Positions 39,355-51,252 of a stretch of 64,000 nucleotides of DNA are shown in pieces. The position numbers and the translations under genes were made by a program. The notes beneath the pieces are model-generated. The model was not told the DNA's origin. It did not search any database and was given only the letters and a program-made list of their open reading frames with translations. The stretch spans positions 5,088,001-5,152,000 of the forward strand of contig CP051247.1 of the NCBI GenBank assembly GCA_017795105.1. The letters run 5' to 3'. Source of the DNA: Planctomycetaceae bacterium (GTDB lineage Bacteria > Planctomycetota > Planctomycetia > Planctomycetales > Planctomycetaceae). The first letter of the stretch is position 1. Every line of letters starts with the position of its first letter.

Positions 39355-40719
39355 CTATGGCACGGCTCGAATACACACCACCTCTTCCTCATTCTTCAGC
39401 AGCACATACCCGTTCGAAATTGCCGGGGCTGAGAAGGCTGGTTCGGCCAGCAGGGGTTCGGTCGGTTCTTTGAGTTCTGTCAACTCGTGTGGATTGGTGC
39501 TGATGACGGAGATCTTGCCGGATTCTCCGTAGAGGAGGATCGAATCGCCGGAGATGACGTGGGTGCCGCGGCCGAGGCGGCCGTTGTATTTCCAGAGGAG
39601 TTCGCCGGAGGCCAGGTCGACGCAGCGAAAACTCTTGTCGAAGAAATGCCAGCCATACAGGTAGCCGTCGCGGCAGGTGAGCGGGTTGAACTGACTGACG
39701 AGCGTCCGCTTGTCCTGGCGGATCTCTTCGTAGCCTCGATCGGGCAGAATGCGAAGGTACTTCGTGCCGGCCTGATAGGCGGTGAAGATGACGACGTCGC
39801 CGTAAACGACCGGCGAGGTGGCGTTCACGAAGTCCTCGGCGATCGCCTTGAACGGGAACGACCAGTCTTCCGCTCCCGTGTCGGGATTCAATGACATCGC
39901 GGAATCGGCGGCGAGAACGAAGCAGAACGATTTGCCATGAATCGTCGCCAGTTGCGGCGTGGCGTAAGAAGCCGTGTGAGTGGTGCTCGTCCAGCGGGTT
40001 TCCCCGGACTGCTGATCGACGGCAATCACGCCCGCTTCCGGTTCTCCACCGATGTTGAGAATGAGCATGTCTTTATAGACAGCCAGCGTATGCCCAACAG
40101 CGAAGACGTTCTCGGGGACCTTGTACTCTTCGCTCAGGTTCCGTTCCCAGATTGTTTCTCCATTCGCGAAATCGAGGCAGCGGAGCATGCCCTCCGCACT
40201 CTGCACGTAAACCCGGCCGTTGAGAATGAGCGGGGTGCTGTACGGTCCACTGCTGTGGGGCGGGTTCGGGCAGACGTAACTGGTCGGGTCGCGGCGTTCC
40301 CAGATGACGTCGCCAGTGACAAGGTCGAACACCGATGTCAGTTCTTCATCGCCGGTCCGATGCAGCACGACCGCTTTCTGCTCGGCGATGACCGGGGAGC
40401 TGTAACCGGCGCCAATCGATTTCCGCCAGACGACTTCGGGAGTCGATCCATTCCAGCCGAGTGTTTCTGCGCGATTAGCCGGGACAATGCTGTCGGATTG
40501 CGGACCGAAAAGACGGGGCCAGCCTTCCATCAACTCTACAGGGGCGGCTCGGTCGACTTCTCCGACTTCAATAGGAGCGAGGTCGTCGAGTGTGTTTGGT
40601 CCGACCGGGCGAGAAATGAGGAGCGGCGTCAGCGAGCCGGACCCGATGGCGGCGATTGTCCCCAGGCCGAGACCGAAAAAGACCAGCATGACGGAACGGA
40701 ACGTGCGCGAGCGGCTCAT
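39355..40719 (-). CDS. PQQ-like beta-propeller protein (BamB-like), membrane-anchored
   Basis: A 454-residue protein with an N-terminal hydrophobic anchor (VMLVFFGLGLGTIAAIGSG) and a propeller built of PQQ-type blades. Typical blade motifs are SVFDLVTGDVIWERRD, RCLDFANGETIWERN, IAVDQQSGETRWTS and RCVDLASGELLWKYNG. It lacks recognisable PQQ-dehydrogenase catalytic residues, so it is a binding propeller outside the cytoplasm. The last codons (VCIRAVP, stop 39355-39357) lie right against a RAYT-derived repeat, and a 61-base copy of this gene end occurs at 38232-38292. Transcription is divergent from pyc. Confidence 0.85.
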   Translation of the reverse strand: MSRSRTFRSVMLVFFGLGLGTIAAIGSGSLTPLLISRPVGPNTLDDLAPIEVGEVDRAAPVELMEGWPRLFGPQSDSIVPANRAETLGWNGSTPEVVWRKSIGAGYSSPVIAEQKAVVLHRTGDEELTSVFDLVTGDVIWERRDPTSYVCPNPPHSSGPYSTPLILNGRVYVQSAEGMLRCLDFANGETIWERNLSEEYKVPENVFAVGHTLAVYKDMLILNIGGEPEAGVIAVDQQSGETRWTSTTHTASYATPQLATIHGKSFCFVLAADSAMSLNPDTGAEDWSFPFKAIAEDFVNATSPVVYGDVVIFTAYQAGTKYLRILPDRGYEEIRQDKRTLVSQFNPLTCRDGYLYGWHFFDKSFRCVDLASGELLWKYNGRLGRGTHVISGDSILLYGESGKISVISTNPHELTELKEPTEPLLAEPAFSAPAISNGYVLLKNEEEVVCIRAVP

Positions 40720-40918
40720 TTTCTGGCGTCTTTACTGCGAAGAAGGTGAAACCGCTCATCTTTCGATGCAAACGGGGCGGCGTCAACGACCGCTGAGTTT
40801 TTCGCCGATTCTTCATGAATTCAAAGAGACACCCTCGTTCACGGACCGATTAACTCACTTTGAAACAATCTCCGTCGCTCAAATTGCGAATTCGTTTTCG
40901 TTTCACTATCGTCAACGC

Positions 40919-40946
40919 GAAAATATCTGTGAACTCAGATATTTTC
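40919..40946. promoter_or_regulatory. Perfect inverted repeat upstream of pyc, candidate operator
   Basis: GAAAATATCTG (40919-40929) and CAGATATTTTC (40936-40946) are perfect complements with a six-base spacer, 52 bases before the pyc start. The AT-rich arms stand out against the surrounding coding sequence. It has no T run for a terminator and fits the size of a dimeric repressor or activator site. Confidence 0.6.
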
Positions 40947-40998
40947 ACTGGACACCGATTTCTCACGAGACCGACAAGACGAAAGTTGCTGCCGACTT

Positions 40999-44442
<3,444 letters not shown>

Positions 44443-44472
44443 AGCCGCGTAGAGCGGGTGAGCTTCTTCTTC

Positions 44473-44507
44473 GGGGCAGGGCGATTGCACATGGCGTCGC
44501 CCGCCCC
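44473..44507. repeat. GC-rich hairpin after pyc
   Basis: GGGGCAGGGCGA (44473-44484) faces TCGCCCGCCCC (44497-44507) with one bulged A and a 12-base loop. It may attenuate or terminate pyc transcription, but there is no T run, so its role is unclear. Confidence 0.4.
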
Positions 44508-44571
44508 ATCCTGCGGATTGACTCAGCGTCTCACTTCACGAACATTCGGACCTTTTGAGTACAGGAATCTA

Positions 44572-45246
44572 ATGGATCTCAAACCGCTTTCCCGCCTGGC
44601 CACGCCGCTCCTGGTGCTCCTGAAGGTTCAGATCTTTGTTCTGATCATCGCCGTTATCTTCGATGTCACCCAGATTTATCTGTTTCAGCAGGCGAGTCAG
44701 GGAGTTGATGTCGTCGACTCCCTCGAAGCTGTCTTGAACGGAAATGGCATTGTCGGACTGGTGCAGGTGGCTCTTTTCCTCGTTATTGGGATTATCTTCC
44801 TCAAGTGGAAGTATCGGGCCAATAACAACCTCCGCAACTTGTCGACGCATGAGTTCGAACACACGCCGGGATGGGCGGTCGGCTCTTACTTCGTTCCGAT
44901 TGTTAACCTTGTCGCTCCCTATAACGCGATGAAAGAGATTTGGACCGTTGCTCATCAGCAAGAGGAAAATACCAGATTTCTGGGGCTCTGGTGGGGAGCC
45001 TGGATTGTTTCCGGCGCTCTGGGGCAGTTGTCTTTTCGGATCAATATGCGGGCGGATGATCTGGAGTCATACACTTACTCGGCTGCAGCTGATTTCGTCT
45101 CCGATGGGTTTGATGTTCTGTTGAATTTGATCGCCATCGTGCTTGTGTCGCGGATCACCACGGCCTATCAACAAAACTATGCGGAGGCCGGAAGCCAGGA
45201 TGGCGAGAGAAGGGATGAGTTCACAGACGATGCATCCGGCTTCTGA
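44572..45246 (+). CDS. DUF4328 membrane protein
   Basis: A 224-residue protein with four to five membrane helices and the DUF4328 hallmark: FLKWKYRANNNLRNLS, then TPGWAVGSYFVPIVNLVAPYNAM and EIW. The start at 44572 is set by AGGAA five bases upstream. The C-terminal tail (AEAGSQDGERRDEF onward) is acidic and cytoplasmic by charge. No function is known for the family. It follows pyc by 129 bases, with a hairpin between, so co-transcription is uncertain. It converges with the ceramidase-like gene, 5 bases apart. Confidence 0.85.
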   Translation: MDLKPLSRLATPLLVLLKVQIFVLIIAVIFDVTQIYLFQQASQGVDVVDSLEAVLNGNGIVGLVQVALFLVIGIIFLKWKYRANNNLRNLSTHEFEHTPGWAVGSYFVPIVNLVAPYNAMKEIWTVAHQQEENTRFLGLWWGAWIVSGALGQLSFRINMRADDLESYTYSAAADFVSDGFDVLLNLIAIVLVSRITTAYQQNYAEAGSQDGERRDEFTDDASGF

Positions 45247-45251
45247 GGAAC

Positions 45252-46787
45252 TTACTCCTTACTTTCTGCCAGATCTCGAAGCATTCTGACGGCCGAGGTC
45301 TCGAACAACTCCTGCCATTCGGGGGCGACCAGCGTGTCGCAGTCTTCCTGGGCATAGCCGGTGTTTGTTCGCTGGGCGACTGTGGGCGTGTAGTAGATGT
45401 AGCCGTTGGTGTAACCGGCGACGAACGCTCCGGGATCATCGATCTGCTTTTTGATGTTGAGTCCGACTTCGACGGTTAGCTCTCCGGGGAAGGTGACCAG
45501 CTTGAAGTCGCCAATACGTAGGGCGCACATCTCGACCGAGACCGTGCTGCTGTCGGCTTCTTCGGTTTCCTTCTGGTGCCGCTTCAGCAGTGCGAGATTG
45601 GCGTTGAGTCGCGTCAGCTCTTCCATGACCTTGATGTTCGCCAGATAGGCTTCGACCTGGGCCTTGTTCTCGGCATCGAGCCGCTTAAGGTCGTCCCGTT
45701 CGATCTGTTCGTCGTGCAGATATCCCTGAGCATAAGCGGAGGGGAACTCGGGGTTCATCTTCTGTTGAATCAACAGCGGCATGAACGTCTTGAAGTTAAT
45801 GTTCGTGCGACGGAGCGAGTTGACGAGTTTGTCGCGTTCGGTTTCGATGGCATCGATGCGCTGCTGATAATCGGTCGCCCGGGGAATGGTGAGTATCTGA
45901 TGGTCGATCTCAAGCGATTGACTGTCTGATCGCGGCAACTCCTGGGCGGCGTCCAGCACGCGCGTTCCGAGGAAGTAGCCGAGCGTCTCGGCGTCCGGTG
46001 GTTGATGGACTTCCTTGTAGCGGACCGGATTAATGTCGCCGCCGCAGCCCTGAATGAAGAAGGCCATCGCATCACCATCAAACGCGGTCTCCACCAGAGT
46101 GGACGCGTAGCCGGGGAAGTCGGCTGACGAGCCTTTGCTCGGCGGATTCATGATCGGATGGCAGGCGAAGTTGTAAACGACCGCGAGCGGCCGACCATCT
46201 TCGCGGTCGAGTCGCAGCAGTCCAACTTCCGGATCGATCGGCCCGACTTTGGCAATGTCCTCATCCCAGGCGAACGAGTACGCCCGCCGCATATCGACCT
46301 GACTCCCATCCTTCAGATAGACACGACGATTCTCGCTGATCCGCGGCTCGTGAGCCGTGCCGACGGAAACTCGCACCGGCTCCATCTGTTTTGCGGCTTC
46401 GCGAACAATCTTCACAACCAGCTGATCAGAATCGGAACGAACAACCCCGTGGCAGTGGCTCGCATTCACGACCAGATTCTCAGGCGAAATACCGGGATCC
46501 TGGCGGAGTTCGTCGCGAACGGTCTGCATGAAGGAATCGGGGATCGCTCCAATGCCGCCAATCGCGACCGCATCGACGGTAATCAACACCGCGGTCGTGT
46601 CCCCCTGCTTGAGCACGAGGGCCTTGGCGTAACAGGGATCGTTGACGCGGGCGATGTCCGGTTTCGTAATCTCGATCCGGGCGACCCCGGCGAGAAGGGG
46701 CTCTGCTGCAGTGGACTGGCTGAAAGCCGGCAGGCAAAGTGTGAAGACGAGAACGAGAATCGCGGCAGACTGTCGTCGATTGGGCAT
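45252..46787 (-). CDS. Neutral ceramidase-like secreted hydrolase
   Basis: A 511-residue exported protein (signal peptide ILVLVFTLCLPAFSQSTAA) of the neutral/alkaline ceramidase superfamily (PF04734-like N-terminal domain). The zinc-site blocks are recognisable: NASHCHG in place of SSHTHSGP, FACHPIMNPPSKG, SADFPGYAS and FIQGCGGDINPV. The C-terminal ceramidase domain appears short or absent, the case in many planctomycete members. The substrate need not be ceramide; planctomycetes carry many such genes and amide or ester hydrolysis is the broad expectation. Start at ATG 46787 has AAGGAA upstream; the open frame to 46835 is not supported. Confidence 0.8.
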   Translation of the reverse strand: MPNRRQSAAILVLVFTLCLPAFSQSTAAEPLLAGVARIEITKPDIARVNDPCYAKALVLKQGDTTAVLITVDAVAIGGIGAIPDSFMQTVRDELRQDPGISPENLVVNASHCHGVVRSDSDQLVVKIVREAAKQMEPVRVSVGTAHEPRISENRRVYLKDGSQVDMRRAYSFAWDEDIAKVGPIDPEVGLLRLDREDGRPLAVVYNFACHPIMNPPSKGSSADFPGYASTLVETAFDGDAMAFFIQGCGGDINPVRYKEVHQPPDAETLGYFLGTRVLDAAQELPRSDSQSLEIDHQILTIPRATDYQQRIDAIETERDKLVNSLRRTNINFKTFMPLLIQQKMNPEFPSAYAQGYLHDEQIERDDLKRLDAENKAQVEAYLANIKVMEELTRLNANLALLKRHQKETEEADSSTVSVEMCALRIGDFKLVTFPGELTVEVGLNIKKQIDDPGAFVAGYTNGYIYYTPTVAQRTNTGYAQEDCDTLVAPEWQELFETSAVRMLRDLAESKE

Positions 46788-46947
46788 CGTTGTTCCTTGC
46801 GAAGGTCGGCATCGGAGGAGAGCAAGCGAGGGCATCGACTTTCAGCCTACCCGACGGCCTTCGAAGAAACGAGCCTGGGGGAAAGAATAGTCGCTTCCGT
46901 TTTCATGCGATTCGGACTGGCAGTGTGAGATCTATTCTGAGAAGGTT

Positions 46948-47430
46948 GTGGAGGTGTTGTTCGCTCGCATGCGGTCTTTTTCCAAGTGTGTTGAAATGTC
47001 AAAAGTGATGCCCGCTCTACGTTTGTTGGGATTCGCATCGCTGGCGTTAGCGATGTTCGCGGGAATCGGGTACCTCGAACATGCTGAGTGGCTGGACATC
47101 GCGAGTCATGATCCCAAAACTCCGCTGCCTGTTGTGGAAACAAGAGTTCTGTGTTTCGTTGCAGTTGTCCTTCTCGCGATCACTCAATGGGATCGAGTCT
47201 GGGCTGTTCTGGGATGTGGTTGCTTCGGTCTGACGGTAGGGAGTTTCCTCGTTCCCCACACATCGTCGACTGCGGAAACTCACTTTGAGTTGATTCGTGA
47301 TGGGGATCTTGCGGCATTTACACCTTGGGGAGTATGTATTGGCAGTTTTGTTGGGGTTTTGATCGGCCGAAAGCTCAGAGAGATTCGGTTTCATCTCAAT
47401 TCGCTTAATGAATCAACTCGCTCGGGGTGA
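46948..47430 (+). CDS. Small integral membrane protein
   Basis: A protein of up to 160 residues with about four membrane helices (LRLLGFASLALAMFAGIGYL; VLCFVAVVLLAITQW; WAVLGCGCFGLTVGSFLV; TPWGVCIGSFVGVLIG) and a charged cytoplasmic end (RKLREIRFHLNSLN). No family recognised. The start is uncertain: GTG at 46948 (GAAGG very close), GTG at 46954 or ATG at 46972 are all possible. It lies alone between the divergent ceramidase-like gene and the bicupin gene. Confidence 0.5.
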   Translation: MEVLFARMRSFSKCVEMSKVMPALRLLGFASLALAMFAGIGYLEHAEWLDIASHDPKTPLPVVETRVLCFVAVVLLAITQWDRVWAVLGCGCFGLTVGSFLVPHTSSTAETHFELIRDGDLAAFTPWGVCIGSFVGVLIGRKLREIRFHLNSLNESTRSG

Positions 47431-47587
47431 TCCAAGTCGCCTGCTCCGCAATTGTTCTTCCGCCTCAGCCATTTTGCAGCGACGAACGTCTGAATCTGAT
47501 AGAATGCTTCGAGTACGCACAAAGTTTAACTCTTGAAAGTTTCTACAGCGGAGTTGGTCATCGGGGCTCTAATCAAGGGGACAAGCC

Positions 47588-48508
47588 ATGAGCACTGTCG
47601 AAACCCATTTGAACAAAACCTGGGCGACTCGAGCGATCAGTTGGGAGTATGGAGCAGCCGCCAGTCCCGATCTGATTGATGTGCCGATTGAGCCATTCCC
47701 GGCGAGCCTGCACGAGATCGATGAAACGAGCATCATTCCGCTCGATCTCTCGAATGTGATCGGCACGCCGTGGCTGGCGACCACGCCCAGTTTGCTTGCG
47801 CACTTCATCGCGCTGCAGTCGGGGGGATCGGTGCAGCTCGCGGAGAAGACATCGTCGGAGGTGTTCTTCGTGATGCGGGGAGCCGGGCGACTGATGACCG
47901 ATCAGGGAACACTCGAGTGGAAGCAGGGCGATGTCTTCACGTTGCCTCGACACGATGCCGTCGTTCTCGAAGCCGATGAAAACTCGGCTCTCTACTGGGT
48001 GCACGACGGCCCCCTGCTGAGATACCTCGGCTCGGAGCCTCAGCAGAAGCGGTTCGAGCCGGCGTATTATTCCCGCGAATATCTGCAGTCTGAAGTCGAT
48101 CGAATTCGGCAGGCGGGGATTGATGAACAGCGAAATCGCAACGGCATCATTCTCGGCAACCCGGCCAGTTCGGATACGAAGACCATCACGCATACCATGT
48201 GGTCGCTCTTCAATGTGCTGCCCGCTCGATCGGTGCAGAAGCCGCATCGGCACAACTCGGTCGCCGTCGATCTGGCGGTCTCCGCGGCTCCCGGCACCTA
48301 CACGATGATCGGAAAAGAAATCGACGCGAAGGGGAATATCATCAACCCCGTTCGAGCCGACTGGAATCCGAACTCGGTCTTCGTCACGCCGCCCGGCTGG
48401 TGGCATTCGCATCACAATGAATCCGATGAAGACGCGTACGTCTTCCCGGTTCAGGATGCCGGGTTGCAGACGTTCCTGAGAACACTCGATATTCAGTTCG
48501 TTTCTTAG
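47588..48508 (+). CDS. Gentisate 1,2-dioxygenase-like bicupin
   Basis: A 306-residue bicupin. The N-terminal cupin (80-150: EVFFVMRGAGRLMTDQG, KQGDVFTLPRHD) has lost the usual iron-binding His pair. The C-terminal cupin has KPHRHNSVAVDL (His220, His222) and PPGWWHSHHN, giving three or four His ligands for Fe(II). This asymmetry resembles gentisate dioxygenase and related ring-cleaving or 1-hydroxy-2-naphthoate dioxygenases, though the protein is shorter than most. No other aromatic-degradation gene is nearby. It is followed 72 bases later by a lactate-permease-family gene and the hydroxyproline genes, so it may act on an intermediate or transported acid of that pathway. Confidence 0.7.
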   Translation: MSTVETHLNKTWATRAISWEYGAAASPDLIDVPIEPFPASLHEIDETSIIPLDLSNVIGTPWLATTPSLLAHFIALQSGGSVQLAEKTSSEVFFVMRGAGRLMTDQGTLEWKQGDVFTLPRHDAVVLEADENSALYWVHDGPLLRYLGSEPQQKRFEPAYYSREYLQSEVDRIRQAGIDEQRNRNGIILGNPASSDTKTITHTMWSLFNVLPARSVQKPHRHNSVAVDLAVSAAPGTYTMIGKEIDAKGNIINPVRADWNPNSVFVTPPGWWHSHHNESDEDAYVFPVQDAGLQTFLRTLDIQFVS

Positions 48509-48580
48509 AGCGGACCACTCGTTCGCGATTTCACGGCAACACCATTGAGTTCACTGCTTTGACGCCGGAGGCGACCCAGG

Positions 48581-50254
48581 TTGACCGCTGTTTTACTTTC
48601 GCTTTTGCCGCTGCTGGTCGTCGGCATTCTGCTGATCGGCCTCCGCTGGCCGGCGGCTCGAGTGATGCCGCTTTCGTACATCACAATTCTGCTGGTCGGC
48701 TATTTCTACTGGCAGTTGCCGCCGGCCCAGCTGGCCGCGGCGACTGTGAATGGATTGATCGTCTGCGCGAGTCTGCTCTACATCATCTTCGGGGCAATTC
48801 TGCTGCTCAACACGTTGAGTGAATCGGGCGGACTGGCCCGCATTCGCAGCGGATTCCTGGCGATCTCGCCGGATCGTCGTGTGCAGGTGATTATTATTGC
48901 CTGGCTGTTCGGTTCGTTCATGGAAGGCGCCGCCGGGTTCGGAACGCCAGCCGTCATCTGCGTGCCGTTATTGATCGGCCTCGGTTTTCCCGCGAGGGCG
49001 GCAATCATTGCCGGGATGATGATTCAATGCACGCCGGTCTCATTCGGAGCAGCCGGTACGCCGATTCTGATTGGCGTCGATAAAGGACTCGCGGCGACGG
49101 AGACTTTGCAGCGCGAGTTGACTTCAATCTACGGAACTCTCGAACGCCGCGAGATTCTGGAACAGATCGGTCTCCGCGTGGCGGTGCTGCACGGAGTAAT
49201 CGGCACAGTCATTCCGCTGGCGATCGTGTCTACGCTGACACGGTTGTTCGGCGAGGAACGCTCTTTCATGCAGGGGCTGCGAATCTGGAAATTCGCCATC
49301 TTCGCTGCTCTGGCAATGATCGTTCCGTACGTGACGATCGCCTTCCTGCTCGGCCCGGAGTTTCCGACGTTGATTGGTTCGCTGATCGGACTCGCAATCG
49401 TCATCCCGGCGGCCCGCAGTCGGTTTTTGTGCCCGGAAGAGCCGTGGGATTTTCCGCCGAAGGATAACTGGTCGGACGGCTGGACCGGTGACTATGCGAT
49501 CGAGCCGCAACTTGGGACTCAGATGCCGCTCGCGGTTGCATGGGGGCCGTATCTGCTGACGGCTGCTCTGCTTGTGCTGACAAGATTGCCCGGCCTGGGG
49601 CTCGATGCCTTTCTCAAAGCCTATACGCTCCCGCCGACAGGAGAGCCGCTGCAGAATCTGTTTGGTTCGAGAATCTCGGCTTCACCAATTCCATATCTGT
49701 ATCTGCCAGCGGCTGTGTTCATTGTGTCGAGTCTGTTCGCCGTGTTACTGCATCGCATGCCGGCAGCCGGGTTTCGCACGGCTCTGTTTCGATCGTCCAG
49801 GCTGATGATCCCGACCTCCGCCGCGCTCGTCTTCACCGTTCCGATGGTGCAGATCTTCATCAACTCCGGCGGAGGCGCGGGAGTGGAGCAGGACATGCCG
49901 ACCGTGCTCGCCAACGCAGCCGCTCAGGCCTCCGGAGCGTGGTGGCCGCTCTTCTCGCCGGTGATTGGCGGACTCGGAGCCTTTGTCGCCGGAAGCAACA
50001 CGGTCAGTAATATGATGTTCGCCCAGTTCCAGTTTCAGACCGGCGTACAAATTGGTGTCAATCCGCTGTGGATTGTCGCCGAGCAGGCGGTCGGCGGTGC
50101 GGCTGGAAACACGATCTGTGTGCACAACGTCGTCGCCGCTTGTGCGGTGGGTGGGCTGTTCGGTCGCGAGGGCGGAATCCTCCGCGTGACGTCGTTTCTG
50201 TTTCTCTACTACGTGGCTGTAGCCGGGCTGATCGGTCTGTTTCTGGTCCGCTGA
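48581..50254 (+). CDS. L-lactate permease-family transporter
   Basis: A 557-residue transporter with about 12-14 membrane helices of the LctP/LldP (lactate permease) family. Recognisable blocks are GSFMEGAAGFGTPAVICVPLL, CTPVSFGAAGTPIL and near the end FVAGSNTVSNMMFAQFQF. LldP proteins import L-lactate, D-lactate or glycolate with protons. The start is TTG at 48581 with GGAGG ten bases upstream. Position in a run with a DapA-family lyase and 4-hydroxyproline 2-epimerase suggests the substrate here may be another small hydroxy acid. It ends 20 bases before the lyase gene. Confidence 0.88.
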   Translation: MTAVLLSLLPLLVVGILLIGLRWPAARVMPLSYITILLVGYFYWQLPPAQLAAATVNGLIVCASLLYIIFGAILLLNTLSESGGLARIRSGFLAISPDRRVQVIIIAWLFGSFMEGAAGFGTPAVICVPLLIGLGFPARAAIIAGMMIQCTPVSFGAAGTPILIGVDKGLAATETLQRELTSIYGTLERREILEQIGLRVAVLHGVIGTVIPLAIVSTLTRLFGEERSFMQGLRIWKFAIFAALAMIVPYVTIAFLLGPEFPTLIGSLIGLAIVIPAARSRFLCPEEPWDFPPKDNWSDGWTGDYAIEPQLGTQMPLAVAWGPYLLTAALLVLTRLPGLGLDAFLKAYTLPPTGEPLQNLFGSRISASPIPYLYLPAAVFIVSSLFAVLLHRMPAAGFRTALFRSSRLMIPTSAALVFTVPMVQIFINSGGGAGVEQDMPTVLANAAAQASGAWWPLFSPVIGGLGAFVAGSNTVSNMMFAQFQFQTGVQIGVNPLWIVAEQAVGGAAGNTICVHNVVAACAVGGLFGREGGILRVTSFLFLYYVAVAGLIGLFLVR

Positions 50255-50274
50255 TTGCAACGGAAGGTTGTCCG

Positions 50275-51252
50275 ATGAACGAAGCTGCTCAGGTTTTTCG
50301 AGGCTGCATTCCGGCTCTGATGACGCCCTGCCAGGCCGATGGGACGCCACACTATGAGGAACTCGTGGCGACCGCTCAGCGGTTGATCTCGCGCGGAATG
50401 CAGGCTGTGGTCTACTGCGGATCTATGGGAGACTGGCCGCTACTGACTGATGAGCAACGCATGGAAGGCGTCCGGCAACTCGCGGAAGCCGGCGTGCCGG
50501 TTGTTGTCGGCACGGGGGCCCAGAACACGAAGCAGGCGGTGGCGCACGCGGCTCATGCCCAGGAAGTGGGAGCAGCCGGCCTGATGGTCATTCCCCGCGT
50601 ATTATCCCGAGGTTCGTCGGTCACGGCACAACGGGCCCACTTCGCCGAGGTCCTCAACGCGGGTGGAGAGCTGCCCGCTGTCATCTACAACAGTCCATAC
50701 TATGGTTTCGAGACGAAAGCCGATCTGTTTTTCGATCTGCGATCAAGCCACGAGAATCTGGTCGGGTTCAAGGAGTTCGGCGGAGCAGACTCGCTGACTT
50801 ATGCTGCCGAGCAGATTACGAGCGGGGATCCCGATCTGGTTCTCATGGTTGGCGTCGATACCCAGGTCTTTCACGGCTACGTTCGCTGCGGGGCCCGAGG
50901 AGCCATCACCGGTGTCGGCAACGCTCTGCCACGGGAAGTCCTGAGACTGGTCCAGCTGTGCGAGCGAGCCGCCGAGGGGGATCCCGAAGCCCGACGTCTT
51001 GCCCTCGAACTCAGCGATGCACTGGCCGTGCTTTCCAAGTACGACGAAGGCTGCGATCTGGTGCTCTACTACAAGCATCTAATGGTCCTCGAAGGACACA
51101 CCGGATACACGCTGCACTTCAACAGTTCCGATCGTTTATCAGACAGTCAGCGGAGTTATCTCGAGGCTCAGTGGGTGCAGTTCCGCAGCTGGTGGAGTAC
51201 CTGGCCGGGAGCGACCGACCAGCCGAATGAGGTTGCCGATGCGGTTCATTGA
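50275..51252 (+). CDS. DapA-family lyase/deaminase, candidate Pyr4H2C deaminase
   Basis: A 325-residue class I aldolase-like TIM barrel of the dihydrodipicolinate synthase/N-acetylneuraminate lyase family. Tyr138 (IYNSPYYGF) and the Schiff-base Lys166 (VGFKEFGG) are in place; the GTTGE loop reads GSMGDWPLL. In hydroxyproline degradation the family member removes ammonia and water from 1-pyrroline-4-hydroxy-2-carboxylate to give alpha-ketoglutarate semialdehyde. Overlap with the hydroxyproline epimerase gene (14 bases) makes that the likeliest role. GGAAGG precedes ATG 50275. Confidence 0.82.
   Translation: MNEAAQVFRGCIPALMTPCQADGTPHYEELVATAQRLISRGMQAVVYCGSMGDWPLLTDEQRMEGVRQLAEAGVPVVVGTGAQNTKQAVAHAAHAQEVGAAGLMVIPRVLSRGSSVTAQRAHFAEVLNAGGELPAVIYNSPYYGFETKADLFFDLRSSHENLVGFKEFGGADSLTYAAEQITSGDPDLVLMVGVDTQVFHGYVRCGARGAITGVGNALPREVLRLVQLCERAAEGDPEARRLALELSDALAVLSKYDEGCDLVLYYKHLMVLEGHTGYTLHFNSSDRLSDSQRSYLEAQWVQFRSWWSTWPGATDQPNEVADAVH

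Noticed and set aside
44473..44507. Riboswitch between pyc and the DUF4328 gene
   Set aside because: Only one simple GC-rich hairpin is present, with no recognisable conserved riboswitch core.
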